A stretch of DNA of 64,000 nt from Sphingopyxis panaciterrae (GTDB lineage Bacteria; Pseudomonadota; Alphaproteobacteria; Sphingomonadales; Sphingomonadaceae), in assembly GCF_011762125.1 (NCBI RefSeq), contig NZ_JAASQN010000002.1:806001-870000 (forward strand). The letters run 5' to 3'. The position numbers and the translations under genes were made by a program. The stretch's first letter is position 1. Each line of letters begins with the position of its first letter. The notes under the pieces are model-generated. The model was given only the letters and a program-made list of their open reading frames with translations. It was not told where the DNA came from and did not search any database. This document shows, in pieces, positions 35,133 through 45,152 of the stretch.

Positions 35133-35573
35133 ATGGTCGAAGTCTCATCTATTGTCGGCGCCTTGCCCGAGACGGGCCTCGACGTCTGTCAAAGCCAGGT
35201 TCTACGCCGAGAGCTTGACCGCGGCACCGCCCTGATTTCGCGGGACGTCGAACAACTGGATACGCTCATTGCCGACGACCTGATTCATATCCATGGCAAT
35301 GGACAAATCGAAGGGAAGCCTGAATATCTGGAAGGCATCCGCACAAAATACCGTTTCTATCGCGTCGATCGCACTGGTCTGGCGATACGGATCTACGGGT
35401 CTGTTGCCGTCCTGACGGGCCCTATCCTGCAAGTCTTTTCAATCGCGGGCGATGACAGGAAATTCGAGACCGAGGGTCTTCTGACGCAGGTCTGGCTTAA
35501 GGCCGATGCAGATTGGAGGCTGAATACTTACCATATGCAATTCCTCAAGATGGACGGAAGACCCGTCTCTTAA
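35133..35573 (+). CDS. SnoaL/DUF4440-like NTF2-fold protein
   Basis: A 146-residue NTF2-superfamily protein. The pattern RRELDRGTALISRDVEQLDTLIADDLIHIHGNGQIEGKPEYLEGIRTKYRFYRV, followed by strands and a terminal W-R-LNTYHMQ segment, matches the DUF4440/SnoaL-like family. Members act as small isomerases, hydratases or carriers; the ligand here is unknown. ATG has GAGG eight bases upstream. It stands alone between divergent/convergent neighbours and faces the LysR gene tail to tail. Confidence 0.8.
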   Translation: MVEVSSIVGALPETGLDVCQSQVLRRELDRGTALISRDVEQLDTLIADDLIHIHGNGQIEGKPEYLEGIRTKYRFYRVDRTGLAIRIYGSVAVLTGPILQVFSIAGDDRKFETEGLLTQVWLKADADWRLNTYHMQFLKMDGRPVS

Positions 35574-35643
35574 ATCAGGAGGGCGAAACTCGGCTCGGCG
35601 CTCGCCGCCCTTAACCCGCATGCGAGCAGCCCGCCGATCCTTG

Positions 35644-36606
35644 TCAGGCGGCCTGCAGGTCAGGCAGTTTCGCCGATTTGTCGCTGTCGGAATTGGCAAT
35701 CATCGTGAGCGTTTGCCGGAACCAGCGGTGGCCGCTGTCGATGTCGTTTCGCTTGTGCCAGAAACATCTCTGCTCAATGCGTGGTAAACTTATTGGCGGC
35801 GCGATCTTGCGCAGCCGAAGCGTCTCCTTATGAAGTTCGTACAAGCGCGTCGGGACAATAGCGACTGCCTTCGTTGACCCGACGGCCGCGAGCACATTCT
35901 GCGAGGTCTGCATCCAGGCATTGACTGTCGGTCGCTTCTCCTGACCGCTCAAGACGATGTCGGGCAAGCTGCGAAAATTACCGTTGAATAGAAGTTCGAC
36001 GTACGGCTGATCGCAAAACTCGTCATATGTGATCGTGCTTTTCAAGACCGTGTTGTCCCTCGACGCCACTATGGTGAAATTGTCGAAGAAGAGATGCTCG
36101 CTCTGCAAATTGCTTACGTCATTGACGGGATTTTCGAGCACGCGCTCCGATATGGTCAGACACAGATCGAGATCGCCTTCCTCCACTCGTTTAAACGAGT
36201 CGACGGCCAGATCGACGATCTGGAAGCTGATGCCCGGCGCATGGCCGATGAGATAACGGACGAGGGGCACGCCGACGAGCTCTGCCATGTGCGCGGACAT
36301 CGCGACGCGGAAAGTGCGCTTATCCTCGGCCGGGTTAAAATTCGGCGTCGTGTTCAGCGCTGACTCGATGCGAAGCAAGATTTCTCGCACGGGCACCGCG
36401 AGATCCCTGGCACGCTGCGTCAACTCCACCTTCCGTCCGTTCCGTTCCAGCAAGGGATCGTCCAGATATTCCCGAAGGCGCTGAAGGGCAGCACTGATCG
36501 CAGGCTGGGTGACATTCAGTCGTTCCGCAGTCTTGGTGACGCTCTTTTCACGCAGCAGCGCGTCCAACACGACGAGCAGATTCAGATTCAAGCCTTTGAG
36601 ATGCAT
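35644..36606 (-). CDS. LysR-family regulator (NodD-type)
   Basis: A 320-residue LTTR. The HTH is LNLLVVLDALLREKSVTKTAERLNVTQPAISAALQRLREYLDDPLLERNGRK at the N-terminus. The MHLKGLNLNLLVVLDAL opening and the effector domain layout are typical of the NodD/aromatic-responsive branch. ATG 36606 has a strong GAGGAGG site. It is divergent from the 2-oxoacid dehydrogenase E1/E2 operon, its most likely target. Confidence 0.92.
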   Translation of the reverse strand: MHLKGLNLNLLVVLDALLREKSVTKTAERLNVTQPAISAALQRLREYLDDPLLERNGRKVELTQRARDLAVPVREILLRIESALNTTPNFNPAEDKRTFRVAMSAHMAELVGVPLVRYLIGHAPGISFQIVDLAVDSFKRVEEGDLDLCLTISERVLENPVNDVSNLQSEHLFFDNFTIVASRDNTVLKSTITYDEFCDQPYVELLFNGNFRSLPDIVLSGQEKRPTVNAWMQTSQNVLAAVGSTKAVAIVPTRLYELHKETLRLRKIAPPISLPRIEQRCFWHKRNDIDSGHRWFRQTLTMIANSDSDKSAKLPDLQAA

Positions 36607-36941
36607 GTCCCCTCCTCGATTTTGTTGGGGCGTCGCGGCGTCGCGCGATTCGAACCGGCCACTCATACGCATAAATGAAAGTGATGCCATGAGCAAGAAA
36701 AACGCCCTTAGCGCTCACTCATGAAAGATGGATTCGAATTTGACCGATTGCATGAACGCCGCTTCGCGGGCTCGCAAGCGTTGCACCCAGCACAGGTCAA
36801 ACAGCCTGCCACGCTTCGCCAACCAGCGTTGCCTCAAAATATCATAAGCATCGCTTATGTTGCTTATAAGGAATAACGCCACGACGACGGGCAGGTTCGC
36901 CGCTAGTCCGCCACAAGATTTAACCCAAGGACAGCCAACCC
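36607..36941. promoter_or_regulatory. Divergent promoter region with clustered inverted repeat arms
   Basis: 335 bases between the LysR and E1 genes. A perfect dyad, CATAAGC-atc-GCTTATG, occupies 36843-36859, and a third GCTTAT arm follows at 36862-36867, about 75 bases before the E1 start. This is the best candidate binding site for the LysR protein. Confidence 0.5.
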
Positions 36942-39283
36942 GTGGCAGCTTCAGTTTCTACAGATCGGCAGAACAAGATCGCTGCCCTCGAGGCGCTCAA
37001 TACGCGCCTCCTCTGGTTGGCGTCGTGGATGATCCACAACGCCAACCACATTCGCGAAAAGCGCGACGGGCTCAAGGTAGGGGGGCACCAGGCGAGTTGC
37101 GCATCGATCACCGCAATCATGACGGCACTCTATTTTCACGCGCTGCGTCCGAACGACAAGGTGGCGGTGAAACCGCATGCCGGCCCGGTGCTCCATGCCA
37201 TGCATTATCTGCTAGGCGGCCAATCGCTCGACCGCATGCGGGCCTTTCGCGGGCTGGGTGGCGCGCAAAGCTATCCCAGCCGGACAAAGGACGCCATCCC
37301 CGTCGATTTCTCGACCGGCTCGGTCGGCCTTGGCGTCGCGGTCACCGCCTTCACCTCCTTGGTCCAGGATTATCTCATCGCGCACGGCCGTGTGCGCGAA
37401 GAGGATGCCGGCCGCATGATCGCGCTGATGGGCGATGCCGAACTCGACGAAGGCAATATCTACGAATGCCTGATCGAAGGCTATAAGCACAACCTCCGGA
37501 ATTGCTGGTGGATCGTCGACTATAATCGCCAATCGCTCGACGCAACGACCGCCGATCGCATGTTCCGTCGCTTCGACGACATCTTCGAGACCTGCGGATG
37601 GCGCGTCGAGACGTTGAAGCATGGCAAGCTGCAGCAACAGGCCTTCTTGCGGCCGGGCGGAAAGGCGTTGGAGGAATGGATCGACAAATGCCCGAACGCC
37701 GATTTCGCCGCGCTCACCTATCAGGGCGGCCCGGCATGGCGCGAGCGGCTGCTCGCCGATATCGGCGACCAGCCCAATGTGAAGAAGTTGCTCAGCGGTT
37801 TCGACGATGATGCCCTTGCCCGACTGATGACCAATCTCGGCGGCCACTGCATGGAATCACTCATCGACGCGTTCGACAGAGCCGACGACGACAACCCGAC
37901 AATTTTCATCGCCTACACCGTCAAGGGATACGGCCTGCCGCTGGCAGGGCATAAGGACAATCATTCGGGAATGATGAATCCCGCCCAGATGGACCAGTTC
38001 CGAACCAGCCTCGGCATCGAGAAAGGCCAGGAATGGGAGCCTTGGGGCGGTCTCGGCGACAATATCGCCACGCAGCTTCAGGCCTTCGTCAAGGCAAGTC
38101 CGATCGCCGGCGGGCGCACCGAAGCGCACGCGCCCGCTGTTGCGGTCCCGCCGCGCCTGCCGGTCCCCGAAGGCGCCGAACAATCCACTCAGGCGGCCTT
38201 TGGCCGCATCCTGCTTGATCTTGCCAAGTCGGGCAGGAGCTCGCGGACCGCATCGTCACGACCGCTCCCGACGTAACCCAGACGACGAATCTGGGCGCCT
38301 TCGTCAATCAGCGCGGGCTGTTTCGGCGGCAGGAGCTTGTCGACGTTTTCCAGAAGGCGAAGATTCCGTCGGCGCAAAAATGGGCGCAGCATGCGGCCGG
38401 CCAACATATCGAGCTCGGCATCGCGGAGAATAATTTCTTTCTCCTGTTGGCCTCGCTTGGCCTTGCCGCGCCGCATTTCGGCACGCGGCTGCTTCCGGTC
38501 GGGACTGTCTACGATCCGTTCATTTCGCGTGGGCTCGATGCGCTGAACTATGGTTGCTACCAGGATAGCCGCTTCCTGCTGATCGGCACGCCATCGGGGA
38601 TCAGCCTTGCCCCCGAGGGCGGCGCGCACCAGTCGATCAACACGCCGCTGATCGGCATGGGCCAGGCGGGCCTCGCTTATTTCGAACCAGCCTATGCCGA
38701 CGAACTGACGGCGATGATGCGCTGGGCGTTCGAATATATGCAGCAGCCCGACGGCAGCTCGGTCTACCTGCGGCTCACGACGCGTTCCATTCCCCAGATT
38801 GCGCGGGATAATGACGACTGGGAAGCCGATGCGCTGAAGGGGGGCTATTGGTTGCATGAGCCGGGTCCGGGCACCGAAGCGGTGATCGTCTTCACCGGCG
38901 TGGTGGCGCCCGAGGCGCTGGCGGCCTGGGAGCAGCTGGCCGACGATATCCCGGGACTTGGCCTCCTCAATGTCACGTCGCCCGATCTTCTCCATCGCGG
39001 GTGGTCCGCGCGGCGTGCTGCGCGTTGGACGGGGCGCAGCGCGCCGGATTGCCATGTCGAGACGTTGCTCGCGCCCCTGACGGCGGGCTGCGGGCTGGTC
39101 ACGATCATCGACGGATCTCCAGCGGCCCTGTCCTGGCTGGGCAGCGTGCGAGGCCATCGCGTAGCCCCGCTCGGCGTCGAACGGTTCGGCCAAACCGGCG
39201 ACCTGCTCGATCTGTATCGCATGTACCGCCTCGACGTGGATGCGATCGTCGAGGCGGCCGCCGAACTGTTTCTGGGAAACTGA
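36942..39283 (+). pseudogene. 2-oxoacid (pyruvate) dehydrogenase E1, homodimeric type, frameshifted
   Basis: Would be a ~780-residue thiamine-diphosphate E1 (AceE/transketolase-like) decarboxylating a 2-oxo acid onto the E2 lipoyl group. The N-terminal part (GTG 36942 to a stop at 38276) carries SVGLGVA, the ThDP motif GDAELDEGNIYECL..N and YTVKGYGLP. The C-terminal part, in another frame (continuing from about 38231 to 39283), has TTNLGAFVNQRGLF, IELGIAENNF and GMGQAGLAYFEP. The two join at 38229-38237, where losing one G from a GGGG run explains the break: S-G-Q-E-L would restore the frame. Apart from this, both halves look intact. This is either a real inactivating frameshift or a sequencing error. 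ATG/GTG context: AAGGA ten bases upstream. Confidence 0.85.
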
Positions 39284-39284
39284 C

Positions 39285-40544
39285 ATGGCGATCGAGTTGA
39301 GGATGCCCGCGCTTTCGCCGACCATGGAAGAGGGGACGCTCGCCAAGTGGCTCGTCAAACCAGGCGACGTGGTGAAGGCGGGCGATCTCGTGGCCGAAAT
39401 CGAAACCGACAAGGCGACCATGGAACTCGAAGCCGTCGGAGGCGGACGGATCGAAAAGCTGCTCGTGCCGGAGGGGAGTGAGGACATTGCGGTCGGTACG
39501 GTGATTGCCCTTCTCGTCGAGGACCAGGCCGTCCCCGCGCCGGCCACCGCGAACGCCGCTTCCACAGCCGGCGATGAGAAGCTCGCGGAACCGCTATTTT
39601 CGGCGGCATCGCGCCAGACCGGCGCTTCGACGCATCATAGGCCGCCTGCCCCGACCCTCGGCGAACCTGCCGGACGGCTCAACGCGACGCCATTGGCTCG
39701 ACGGATCGCGGCGGCCAAGAATATCGACCTAGCCGCAATCAACGGCTCCGGTCCACGCGGCATGGTTATGAAAGCCGATCTCGGGTTGCTGCCCATCATT
39801 CCGCAGTCGGCAGGAATTCCCACTCCTTCCGCGAGCACGGCTCCGCCGAGAGGCACGCGGGATGAAGCCCCCGGACGCAACCCGCCGCAAACCTCGAGCG
39901 CGCCGCGCCGCATCGAGAGCATGGGGCATGTGCCGCACCTCTACCTGACCGCGCGCTGCAACATCGATCCGCTCCTCGCCTTGCAGGCGGACCTCAACGC
40001 CGAGCTATGCACGCGCGGAATCGAACTCAGCGTCGACGACATGCTGATGAAGGCCCTGGCGCTGACCTTGAGAGCCGTACCCCAGGCTCATGTCGAATAT
40101 GGCGGCGACATTCTCCGCCGGCTCGACAGCGTCGACATTTCGATGTCGCTCCAAAGCGATCATGGCCTGGTCGCTCCCGTCATTCGTGGCGTGGATACAT
40201 GCTCCTTGTCGGCGCTCGCGCTCGCGGCGAGAGCGGCGGCGGCCAAGGTGCGCGAAGGCCGGCTCGCGCCCGAAGATTATGAGGGCGGATCGGCATCCCT
40301 ATTCAGCCTTGGCATGTTCAAGATCGACGAGGCATTTCCGGCCATCACCCCGCCGCAAGCCCTGAGCCTCGGAACCGGGGCGGCCATTCGCCAACCCTGG
40401 AACGTCGACGGCGAACTTGCGCTGGCTACGGTGATGGCAGCCACCGCCGTATTCGATCGTCGTGCGATCGACGGCGCCACCGCGGCCGAGTTCATGGCGG
40501 CATTCCGCCAACATATCGAAAACCCGTTGATCCTCCTTTCCTGA
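39285..40544 (+). CDS. Dihydrolipoamide acyltransferase E2 component with altered active site
   Basis: A 419-residue E2. An N-terminal lipoyl domain carries the lipoylated K43 in [13 protein letters not shown]. An E3/E1-binding domain occupies about residues 125-165 ([26 protein letters not shown]), with Ala/Pro linkers, and the catalytic domain follows. In the catalytic motif H-x3-D-G the His is replaced by Arg392 (DRRAIDG, codon CGT at 40458-40460), while D396-G397 are kept. Arg would not support the usual acyl transfer chemistry. The start ATG is one base after the E1 stop; GGGAA is the ribosome site. No E3 gene is nearby. Confidence 0.9.
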   Translation: MAIELRMPALSPTMEEGTLAKWLVKPGDVVKAGDLVAEIETDKATMELEAVGGGRIEKLLVPEGSEDIAVGTVIALLVEDQAVPAPATANAASTAGDEKLAEPLFSAASRQTGASTHHRPPAPTLGEPAGRLNATPLARRIAAAKNIDLAAINGSGPRGMVMKADLGLLPIIPQSAGIPTPSASTAPPRGTRDEAPGRNPPQTSSAPRRIESMGHVPHLYLTARCNIDPLLALQADLNAELCTRGIELSVDDMLMKALALTLRAVPQAHVEYGGDILRRLDSVDISMSLQSDHGLVAPVIRGVDTCSLSALALAARAAAAKVREGRLAPEDYEGGSASLFSLGMFKIDEAFPAITPPQALSLGTGAAIRQPWNVDGELALATVMAATAVFDRRAIDGATAAEFMAAFRQHIENPLILLS

Positions 40545-40784
40545 GAATGGCGGCGGCCGCTCAGCCGGGCGTGCCACCCTCCCCGTCGCGGGATGAAAGA
40601 GCAAAGCCGCTGCGATGCAGGCTATCGCGGGAGATCCAGGCTCGGCATCTCCTCCCCTGCCAGCTGCCGCGAACTATCCCGGCTTTAGGGGGAGCGGAGG
40701 GTGGTCGCCGAGCCCTTTCTCGCCGCCGCGCGCGGCACCGTCCTGGCAGAGTGAGGCCGCCGAAGCCCGGCATGCATCTCCCCA

Positions 40785-41270
40785 TCATGCGGCGGCAGCA
40801 AATCGCCCATATTCACCGCGGCAAAAAATGAGGGGCGGCGCGTCGCGCTTTACTTCCATCTCGACCACCCGCCCAAGCACGAGATCATGATCGCCCGCAT
40901 CATAAGTGGCGTAAAGCTCGCACTCGATCCAGAGGATGGCCCCGGGCAGGACCGGCAAGGCTCCGCCCGAATGTTCGAAAGCGATCGCGTCGAACTTGCG
41001 CTCGATCCGCGACGCGAAATGACGGCAGATATCGGCCTGGTCCGCTGCCAGGACATTTACGCAGAAACGACCGCTGCTTTCGATCATCCGCCAACTCGCC
41101 GAATTCTTTTGCGGACAGAAAGCGACGAGCGGCGGATCGAGCGAAACCGAAGTGAACGAGCCGATCGCCATTCCGCACGGCAAACCGCTGCGGGCGATCC
41201 CGGAGATGACGCTCACACCCGTCGGATAATGACCAAGCGTTTTTCGGAATGATTGCGGACAGACGGTCAT
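40785..41270 (-). CDS. Flavin reductase (HsaB/HpaC-like) domain protein
   Basis: A 161-residue NAD(P)H:flavin oxidoreductase of the flavin-reductase-like family, which supplies reduced FMN/FAD to a two-component monooxygenase. Visible family blocks: TLGHYPTGVSVISG, MAIGSFTSVSLDPPLVAFCPQKNSASW, RFCVNVLAADQADICRHFAS, GDHDLVLGRVVEM and a C-terminal PLIFCRGEYGRF. ATG has GGAGAA six bases upstream. The presumed partner is the HsaA-like oxygenase at 33566, about 6 kb away. Confidence 0.9.
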   Translation of the reverse strand: MTVCPQSFRKTLGHYPTGVSVISGIARSGLPCGMAIGSFTSVSLDPPLVAFCPQKNSASWRMIESSGRFCVNVLAADQADICRHFASRIERKFDAIAFEHSGGALPVLPGAILWIECELYATYDAGDHDLVLGRVVEMEVKRDAPPLIFCRGEYGRFAAAA

Positions 41271-41394
41271 TCGAATTCTCCGAAGCTCATTCGGGACGGC
41301 GGCGCCGCGCCTCTGATCGTCCGTCCCGCTCGCTCACCGACCGCTCCCTCCACGGGACCACGCCAATCGCGTGGCCGACGCCAATATCTTTCGG

Positions 41395-42048
41395 CTAACG
41401 CTTATAGACGCTCATGTCGTACGTATGAACCGCAGCGGGATCATTCAGAGCATTATAATTATATGTCGCGGTGTCTACAAAGGACGCCATGCTGACCCGA
41501 TCTTTCGATCTGACCAGAGTACCCTTGGACGGACCATCCGAAAAAATTCCGGCGCGATGTACGACCCAGTCAATATCCGGAGCTTCTTCGACAAGATATT
41601 CTATAACGGCTTCATTGTCTCTATGCTGCCCAAGAAGTCCTGACATTCTGACAAGCGTGTTTTTGAGCAGCCATGTGCCGAAAGGAAGATTCTCTTTATA
41701 TGGCTTGGTGGCCCCTCCCGCCTGATAGAGAAACTTTTTGACATCCTGCCGCCGCATGGCCGGTATCAGTTTCTTGACGAAGGCAGTGTTCACATTCTCC
41801 TTGCTTTGCATTTTCGCGTCGCCAAGCATGCAAACGACCGATTCAGCGCCTTCCAGAAGCTCGTCCAGATTTGCCCCGTCGACGATTGAGCCCTGCCGCA
41901 AATCGAGATTCGGGTTGCGGATCGCAAGCTTTGCCGGATCGCGGACCAGCGCCCGCACCTTATGTCCTTTTTTCAGAGCAATTTCGACAAAGTGCCGGCC
42001 GGTTCTGCCGCTTCCTCCAAACACCAAAATGGTCGACTTTGAACTCAT
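41395..42048 (-). CDS. NAD(P)-binding atypical SDR (NmrA/SDR_a5-like)
   Basis: A 217-residue Rossmann protein with ILVFGGSGRTGRHFVEIALKKGHKVRALVRDP, the glycine motif and Arg for NADP(H). SVVCMLGD and a helical tail follow, in line with NAD(P)H-binding atypical SDRs such as NmrA and biliverdin-reductase-like proteins. The usual YxxxK is absent, as is common there. It may reduce a quinone-like or ketone substrate, or be regulatory. ATG 42048 has TTGGAG. Monocistronic and leftward; its base composition is a little less GC-rich than its neighbours. Confidence 0.8.
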   Translation of the reverse strand: MSSKSTILVFGGSGRTGRHFVEIALKKGHKVRALVRDPAKLAIRNPNLDLRQGSIVDGANLDELLEGAESVVCMLGDAKMQSKENVNTAFVKKLIPAMRRQDVKKFLYQAGGATKPYKENLPFGTWLLKNTLVRMSGLLGQHRDNEAVIEYLVEEAPDIDWVVHRAGIFSDGPSKGTLVRSKDRVSMASFVDTATYNYNALNDPAAVHTYDMSVYKR

Positions 42049-42327
42049 GATTAAATCTCCAATTGGCTTCTGCAAGATGACCGGGGCGTGGGTGCACTTT
42101 CCCAGCGTATAAGCGCAAATTCAGAATTTAGATCAGCGGTATAAGATAAAATTATATAACCTTGTAACGGCGCGATCATGCAGACGCAAAAGCCAAAGCG
42201 ATCCCGGCGCATTCCGCCTGCCGCCCATCGCAATGCCATGGTTCGGCAACGGTCCGATTTGGGCCAGCCGGGCCCGGGGGACCGCTGACAAATCGGGAAG
42301 GAAGACGCCGCGATCGTGATCGTGCCT

Positions 42328-44715
42328 TTACCTGAACTTGACCGAAAAGGTCACGCCATAGGTTGCAGGCATGCCGGTGTAGCGGGTCTTCGCTTCGGAC
42401 TGGTTGCTCACATTGACCCAATAATATTTGTTGAAAACATTCTTCCCGAAAACAATCACCTTCCAGCCGCGGCGATCCTCGTACCCGGCTCGCAAATCGA
42501 CCAAGGCATAGGGGTTCGTCTTGTAGGGATAAGTGATGCCCGGCGGGAAGATGGTGGTGGGCGACACCGGATAGGTGAAGCTGTCGCCGCCGATAACCGT
42601 GTCCTGGCTGGATTGTCCGTGAACGGTCGCCCCCAGAATGGCTTTGCCGTTGGTCCCTATGGGCGGGCTATAATTCGCGTCGACGCTGTAATTCCATTTG
42701 GGTGCGAACGGCAGATCGCTGCCGGCAAAATCGACCACCGTCGGAACACCGTCGAAGCCCGTATATTCGCGGATACGCGTATCCAGATAGGTCAAGGCCC
42801 CAGTGAGCGTCAGGTCGCGTGTCGGCTGCACCGTAAGATCGGTGTCGATGCCGAATATCCGGGATTTGGGCACATTGACGAGAACGCCCTGCGGCCCGAA
42901 AGGAGGGAATAACGCACGACCGATAACCTGTTTGTCTTTATAGTCGTAGTAAAAGGCCGCGAGGTTGAGATGGGCCCGGCGGTCGAACATGTCTGTCTTG
43001 AGCCCGATTTCATAAGCCAGCACCGATTCCTGCGTAACCGGCCTGTACTGCGCCTCGATCACGGCACCCTGGACCGGGAAAGTGCCCCCTTTATAGCCTT
43101 TTGAAATATTCGCATAAAGGAGCGTTTGGGGCGCGAAACGAAAATCGAGCCCGGCACGCCACGACACATTGTCTTCCGACAGCGTCCGGAGTGTCGGCAG
43201 TACGGAGGGAAGTCCGGCTGCGTTCAACGAGGCACAGCGCTGGTTCAGCGGCCCGGACGATCCGATCGGGACGAATGGCTTTCCCGACAGGCTAGCCAGG
43301 AAATTGACGTAAGCGGCAGCGCTGCCGTCGCCGATGTCTCCCGTGCAGTTATCGGCGTTGTTGCGCGAGTTGGTGTACCGAACGCCGGCCTTGAACGTAA
43401 GCGCCGGCAGGATATCGAACTCGCCGTTGCCGAAAAAGGCGTAATTGCGGATATCCTGACGGGCATAGATCGATGTTCCCTTGAAGAACAGCGCGACGGA
43501 ATTCTTGGGATATGTTTCGTCGATCTGATCATAGGTGTGACTGTCCTCGTAATTCGCGCCGACAATCCAGCGAAACCGGTCCGCGGGGTTGTTGGCGAGG
43601 CGCAGCTCCTGGGTAAATGTCCGGATGTTGCCGCTCTCGAGAAGATTGTCGATTTCCTGCGCCGTGCCATCGACGTCAAGGACGATGGCCTGGGTGAACC
43701 GGATATAGGAGGTCAGCGATGTCAGGGTGAGCGAATCGGGAAGATCAAAATCCCCGCGCAATGCGATATGATAAAGATCGCGACGACCGCGCAGATCCTG
43801 AATGCCGATGCCCCAGTCGGCCGCCCGCGGCGTCTCGGGCGGGAAGGCCAGAGGGAGCACTCCGGCCGGAGTTCCACCGGGAACCGAGGGATAATAGCCG
43901 ATCAGCTGCGGCGCCTGCGGCGGCGAACGATCGATCCAGCCATTCGCATTGAGGGAGAAGCGCGCCCATTCGGCGGCATCCCAATCGACAATCGCGCGAC
44001 CGGCCAAATAGCGGGTTGCCCCGTTCTTGTCCTTCGGTCGGGTGAGGCTCGTCTGCCAGTCGCCCCCTTCTGCGCCGCTGATTGCTATTCGACCGCGAAG
44101 GCTATCCGAAAGCGGACCGCTGATATAGGCGTTGCCCTCGAAACGGTTGAAGCGGCCATAGGTGATATCCCCGCCGGCTTCCGGCGAGCTCGTCGGCTTC
44201 GCGGCAATGAAGTTGATCGCGCCGCCGGTCGCGTTCTGCCCGAACAGCGTACCCTGCGGGCCCTTGAGCACCTCGACCCGCTCGAGGTCATATGCCTCGT
44301 GAAGCGCCAGAACGGGGAACGGCAGCGGCTGCTGATCGAGGTAGACACTCACCGAGGGAGTGGCACCCAGATTCCGCGAATCGAAGCCCACGCCGCGGAT
44401 CGTCAAGATAGGCGTGTTGCTGGGGCTCGTCGTGAAATTAAGCCCCGGCGACGCCGACGCGATTTCCTGGAGCGAAGTCAGGTTCCGCTCCGCAAGCGCC
44501 TCCCCCGATATGGCCGTAAGGGTGAGGCCGACGCTGTTCAACGATTGCTCACGCTTCTGCGCGGTGACGATTATCTCCTCGATACGCGCTCCGCCGGCCG
44601 CGTCCTGGACACCTTCAGCTTGGTCCTGCCCCTCGGGCCTCGACTGGGCCGAAGCCGGCTGCGAGCAAACGACGATCGCCGCCGTTGCCGCTGCGCATAG
44701 TAATGTTGACCTCAT
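42328..44715 (-). CDS. TonB-dependent outer-membrane receptor 2
   Basis: A 795-residue receptor. Signal peptide at residues 1-24 (LLCAAATAAIVVCSQPASA), then a TonB-box region IEEIIVTAQKREQ, plug motifs TIRGVGFDSRN and VEVLKGPQGTLFGQNATGGAINF, and a barrel ending in aromatic VTFSVKFR. It starts at ATG 44715 with GAGGGGGA. It is divergent from the KstD-like gene; import of the substrate of the downstream ring-degradation genes is likely. The plug differs clearly from receptors 1 and 3, suggesting a different ligand. Confidence 0.93.
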   Translation of the reverse strand: MRSTLLCAAATAAIVVCSQPASAQSRPEGQDQAEGVQDAAGGARIEEIIVTAQKREQSLNSVGLTLTAISGEALAERNLTSLQEIASASPGLNFTTSPSNTPILTIRGVGFDSRNLGATPSVSVYLDQQPLPFPVLALHEAYDLERVEVLKGPQGTLFGQNATGGAINFIAAKPTSSPEAGGDITYGRFNRFEGNAYISGPLSDSLRGRIAISGAEGGDWQTSLTRPKDKNGATRYLAGRAIVDWDAAEWARFSLNANGWIDRSPPQAPQLIGYYPSVPGGTPAGVLPLAFPPETPRAADWGIGIQDLRGRRDLYHIALRGDFDLPDSLTLTSLTSYIRFTQAIVLDVDGTAQEIDNLLESGNIRTFTQELRLANNPADRFRWIVGANYEDSHTYDQIDETYPKNSVALFFKGTSIYARQDIRNYAFFGNGEFDILPALTFKAGVRYTNSRNNADNCTGDIGDGSAAAYVNFLASLSGKPFVPIGSSGPLNQRCASLNAAGLPSVLPTLRTLSEDNVSWRAGLDFRFAPQTLLYANISKGYKGGTFPVQGAVIEAQYRPVTQESVLAYEIGLKTDMFDRRAHLNLAAFYYDYKDKQVIGRALFPPFGPQGVLVNVPKSRIFGIDTDLTVQPTRDLTLTGALTYLDTRIREYTGFDGVPTVVDFAGSDLPFAPKWNYSVDANYSPPIGTNGKAILGATVHGQSSQDTVIGGDSFTYPVSPTTIFPPGITYPYKTNPYALVDLRAGYEDRRGWKVIVFGKNVFNKYYWVNVSNQSEAKTRYTGMPATYGVTFSVKFR

Positions 44716-45152
44716 CACGACATCCCCCTCATAACTTGTTTTGATTCTGGTGGACCGGAAAAAGACGCAATCGTCGCCTCTATGCAAACGCAGAGTTTTT
44801 ATGCGTTACATAAACATCTGTTATGCGATGGGCCGGCCGACGCTGCGGACCGCCCTGTCATGTGGGCCCCCAGACCTTCCACCGCAGCGTGCCAAGCATC
44901 ATTCCCGTCACGATGCGCATTGGAAATGGCGTTGTCCAACCGACACCCCATAAAATCCATCTATGATACTCATCTCCATTATTAATTGGATTGCCGATTC
45001 ACGCGCTGGCAGAAACTCGGGCGTGGGCGTGACTTTCAAGAATGCCCCTCTCCGCGACCGATGACGCCGCAAATAATTTTGATAAACTGTCCCGTAATAT
45101 TCTAGATAAGATAGTCCAATGTTCCTATTTTTACTTTTATTTGACTTATAAT
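44716..45152. promoter_or_regulatory. 437-base divergent promoter region of TonB receptor 2 and the KstD-like gene
   Basis: The region has no coding signal. It holds short arms TTATG-N5-CATAA (44799-44813) near the receptor, and is AT-rich over the last 60 bases before the KstD-like start. One half-site resembling the TetR operator (ATAAGAT at 45106) lacks a matching right arm. Confidence 0.4.

Noticed and set aside
38189..39565. Minus-strand open frame (458 codons) over the E1/E2 junction
   Set aside because: Low-complexity translation; the plus strand encodes recognisable E1 and E2 sequence here.
43126..44700. Long plus-strand open frame (524 codons) opposite TonB receptor 2
   Set aside because: Arg/Gly-rich, domain-free translation with no ribosome site, exactly opposite a receptor with signal peptide and plug motifs.
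45106..45129. Possible fourth copy of the 24-bp TetR operator before the KstD-like gene
   Set aside because: The left arm ATAAGAT is perfect but the right arm matches only three of seven positions, and no promoter boxes align as in the other copies.
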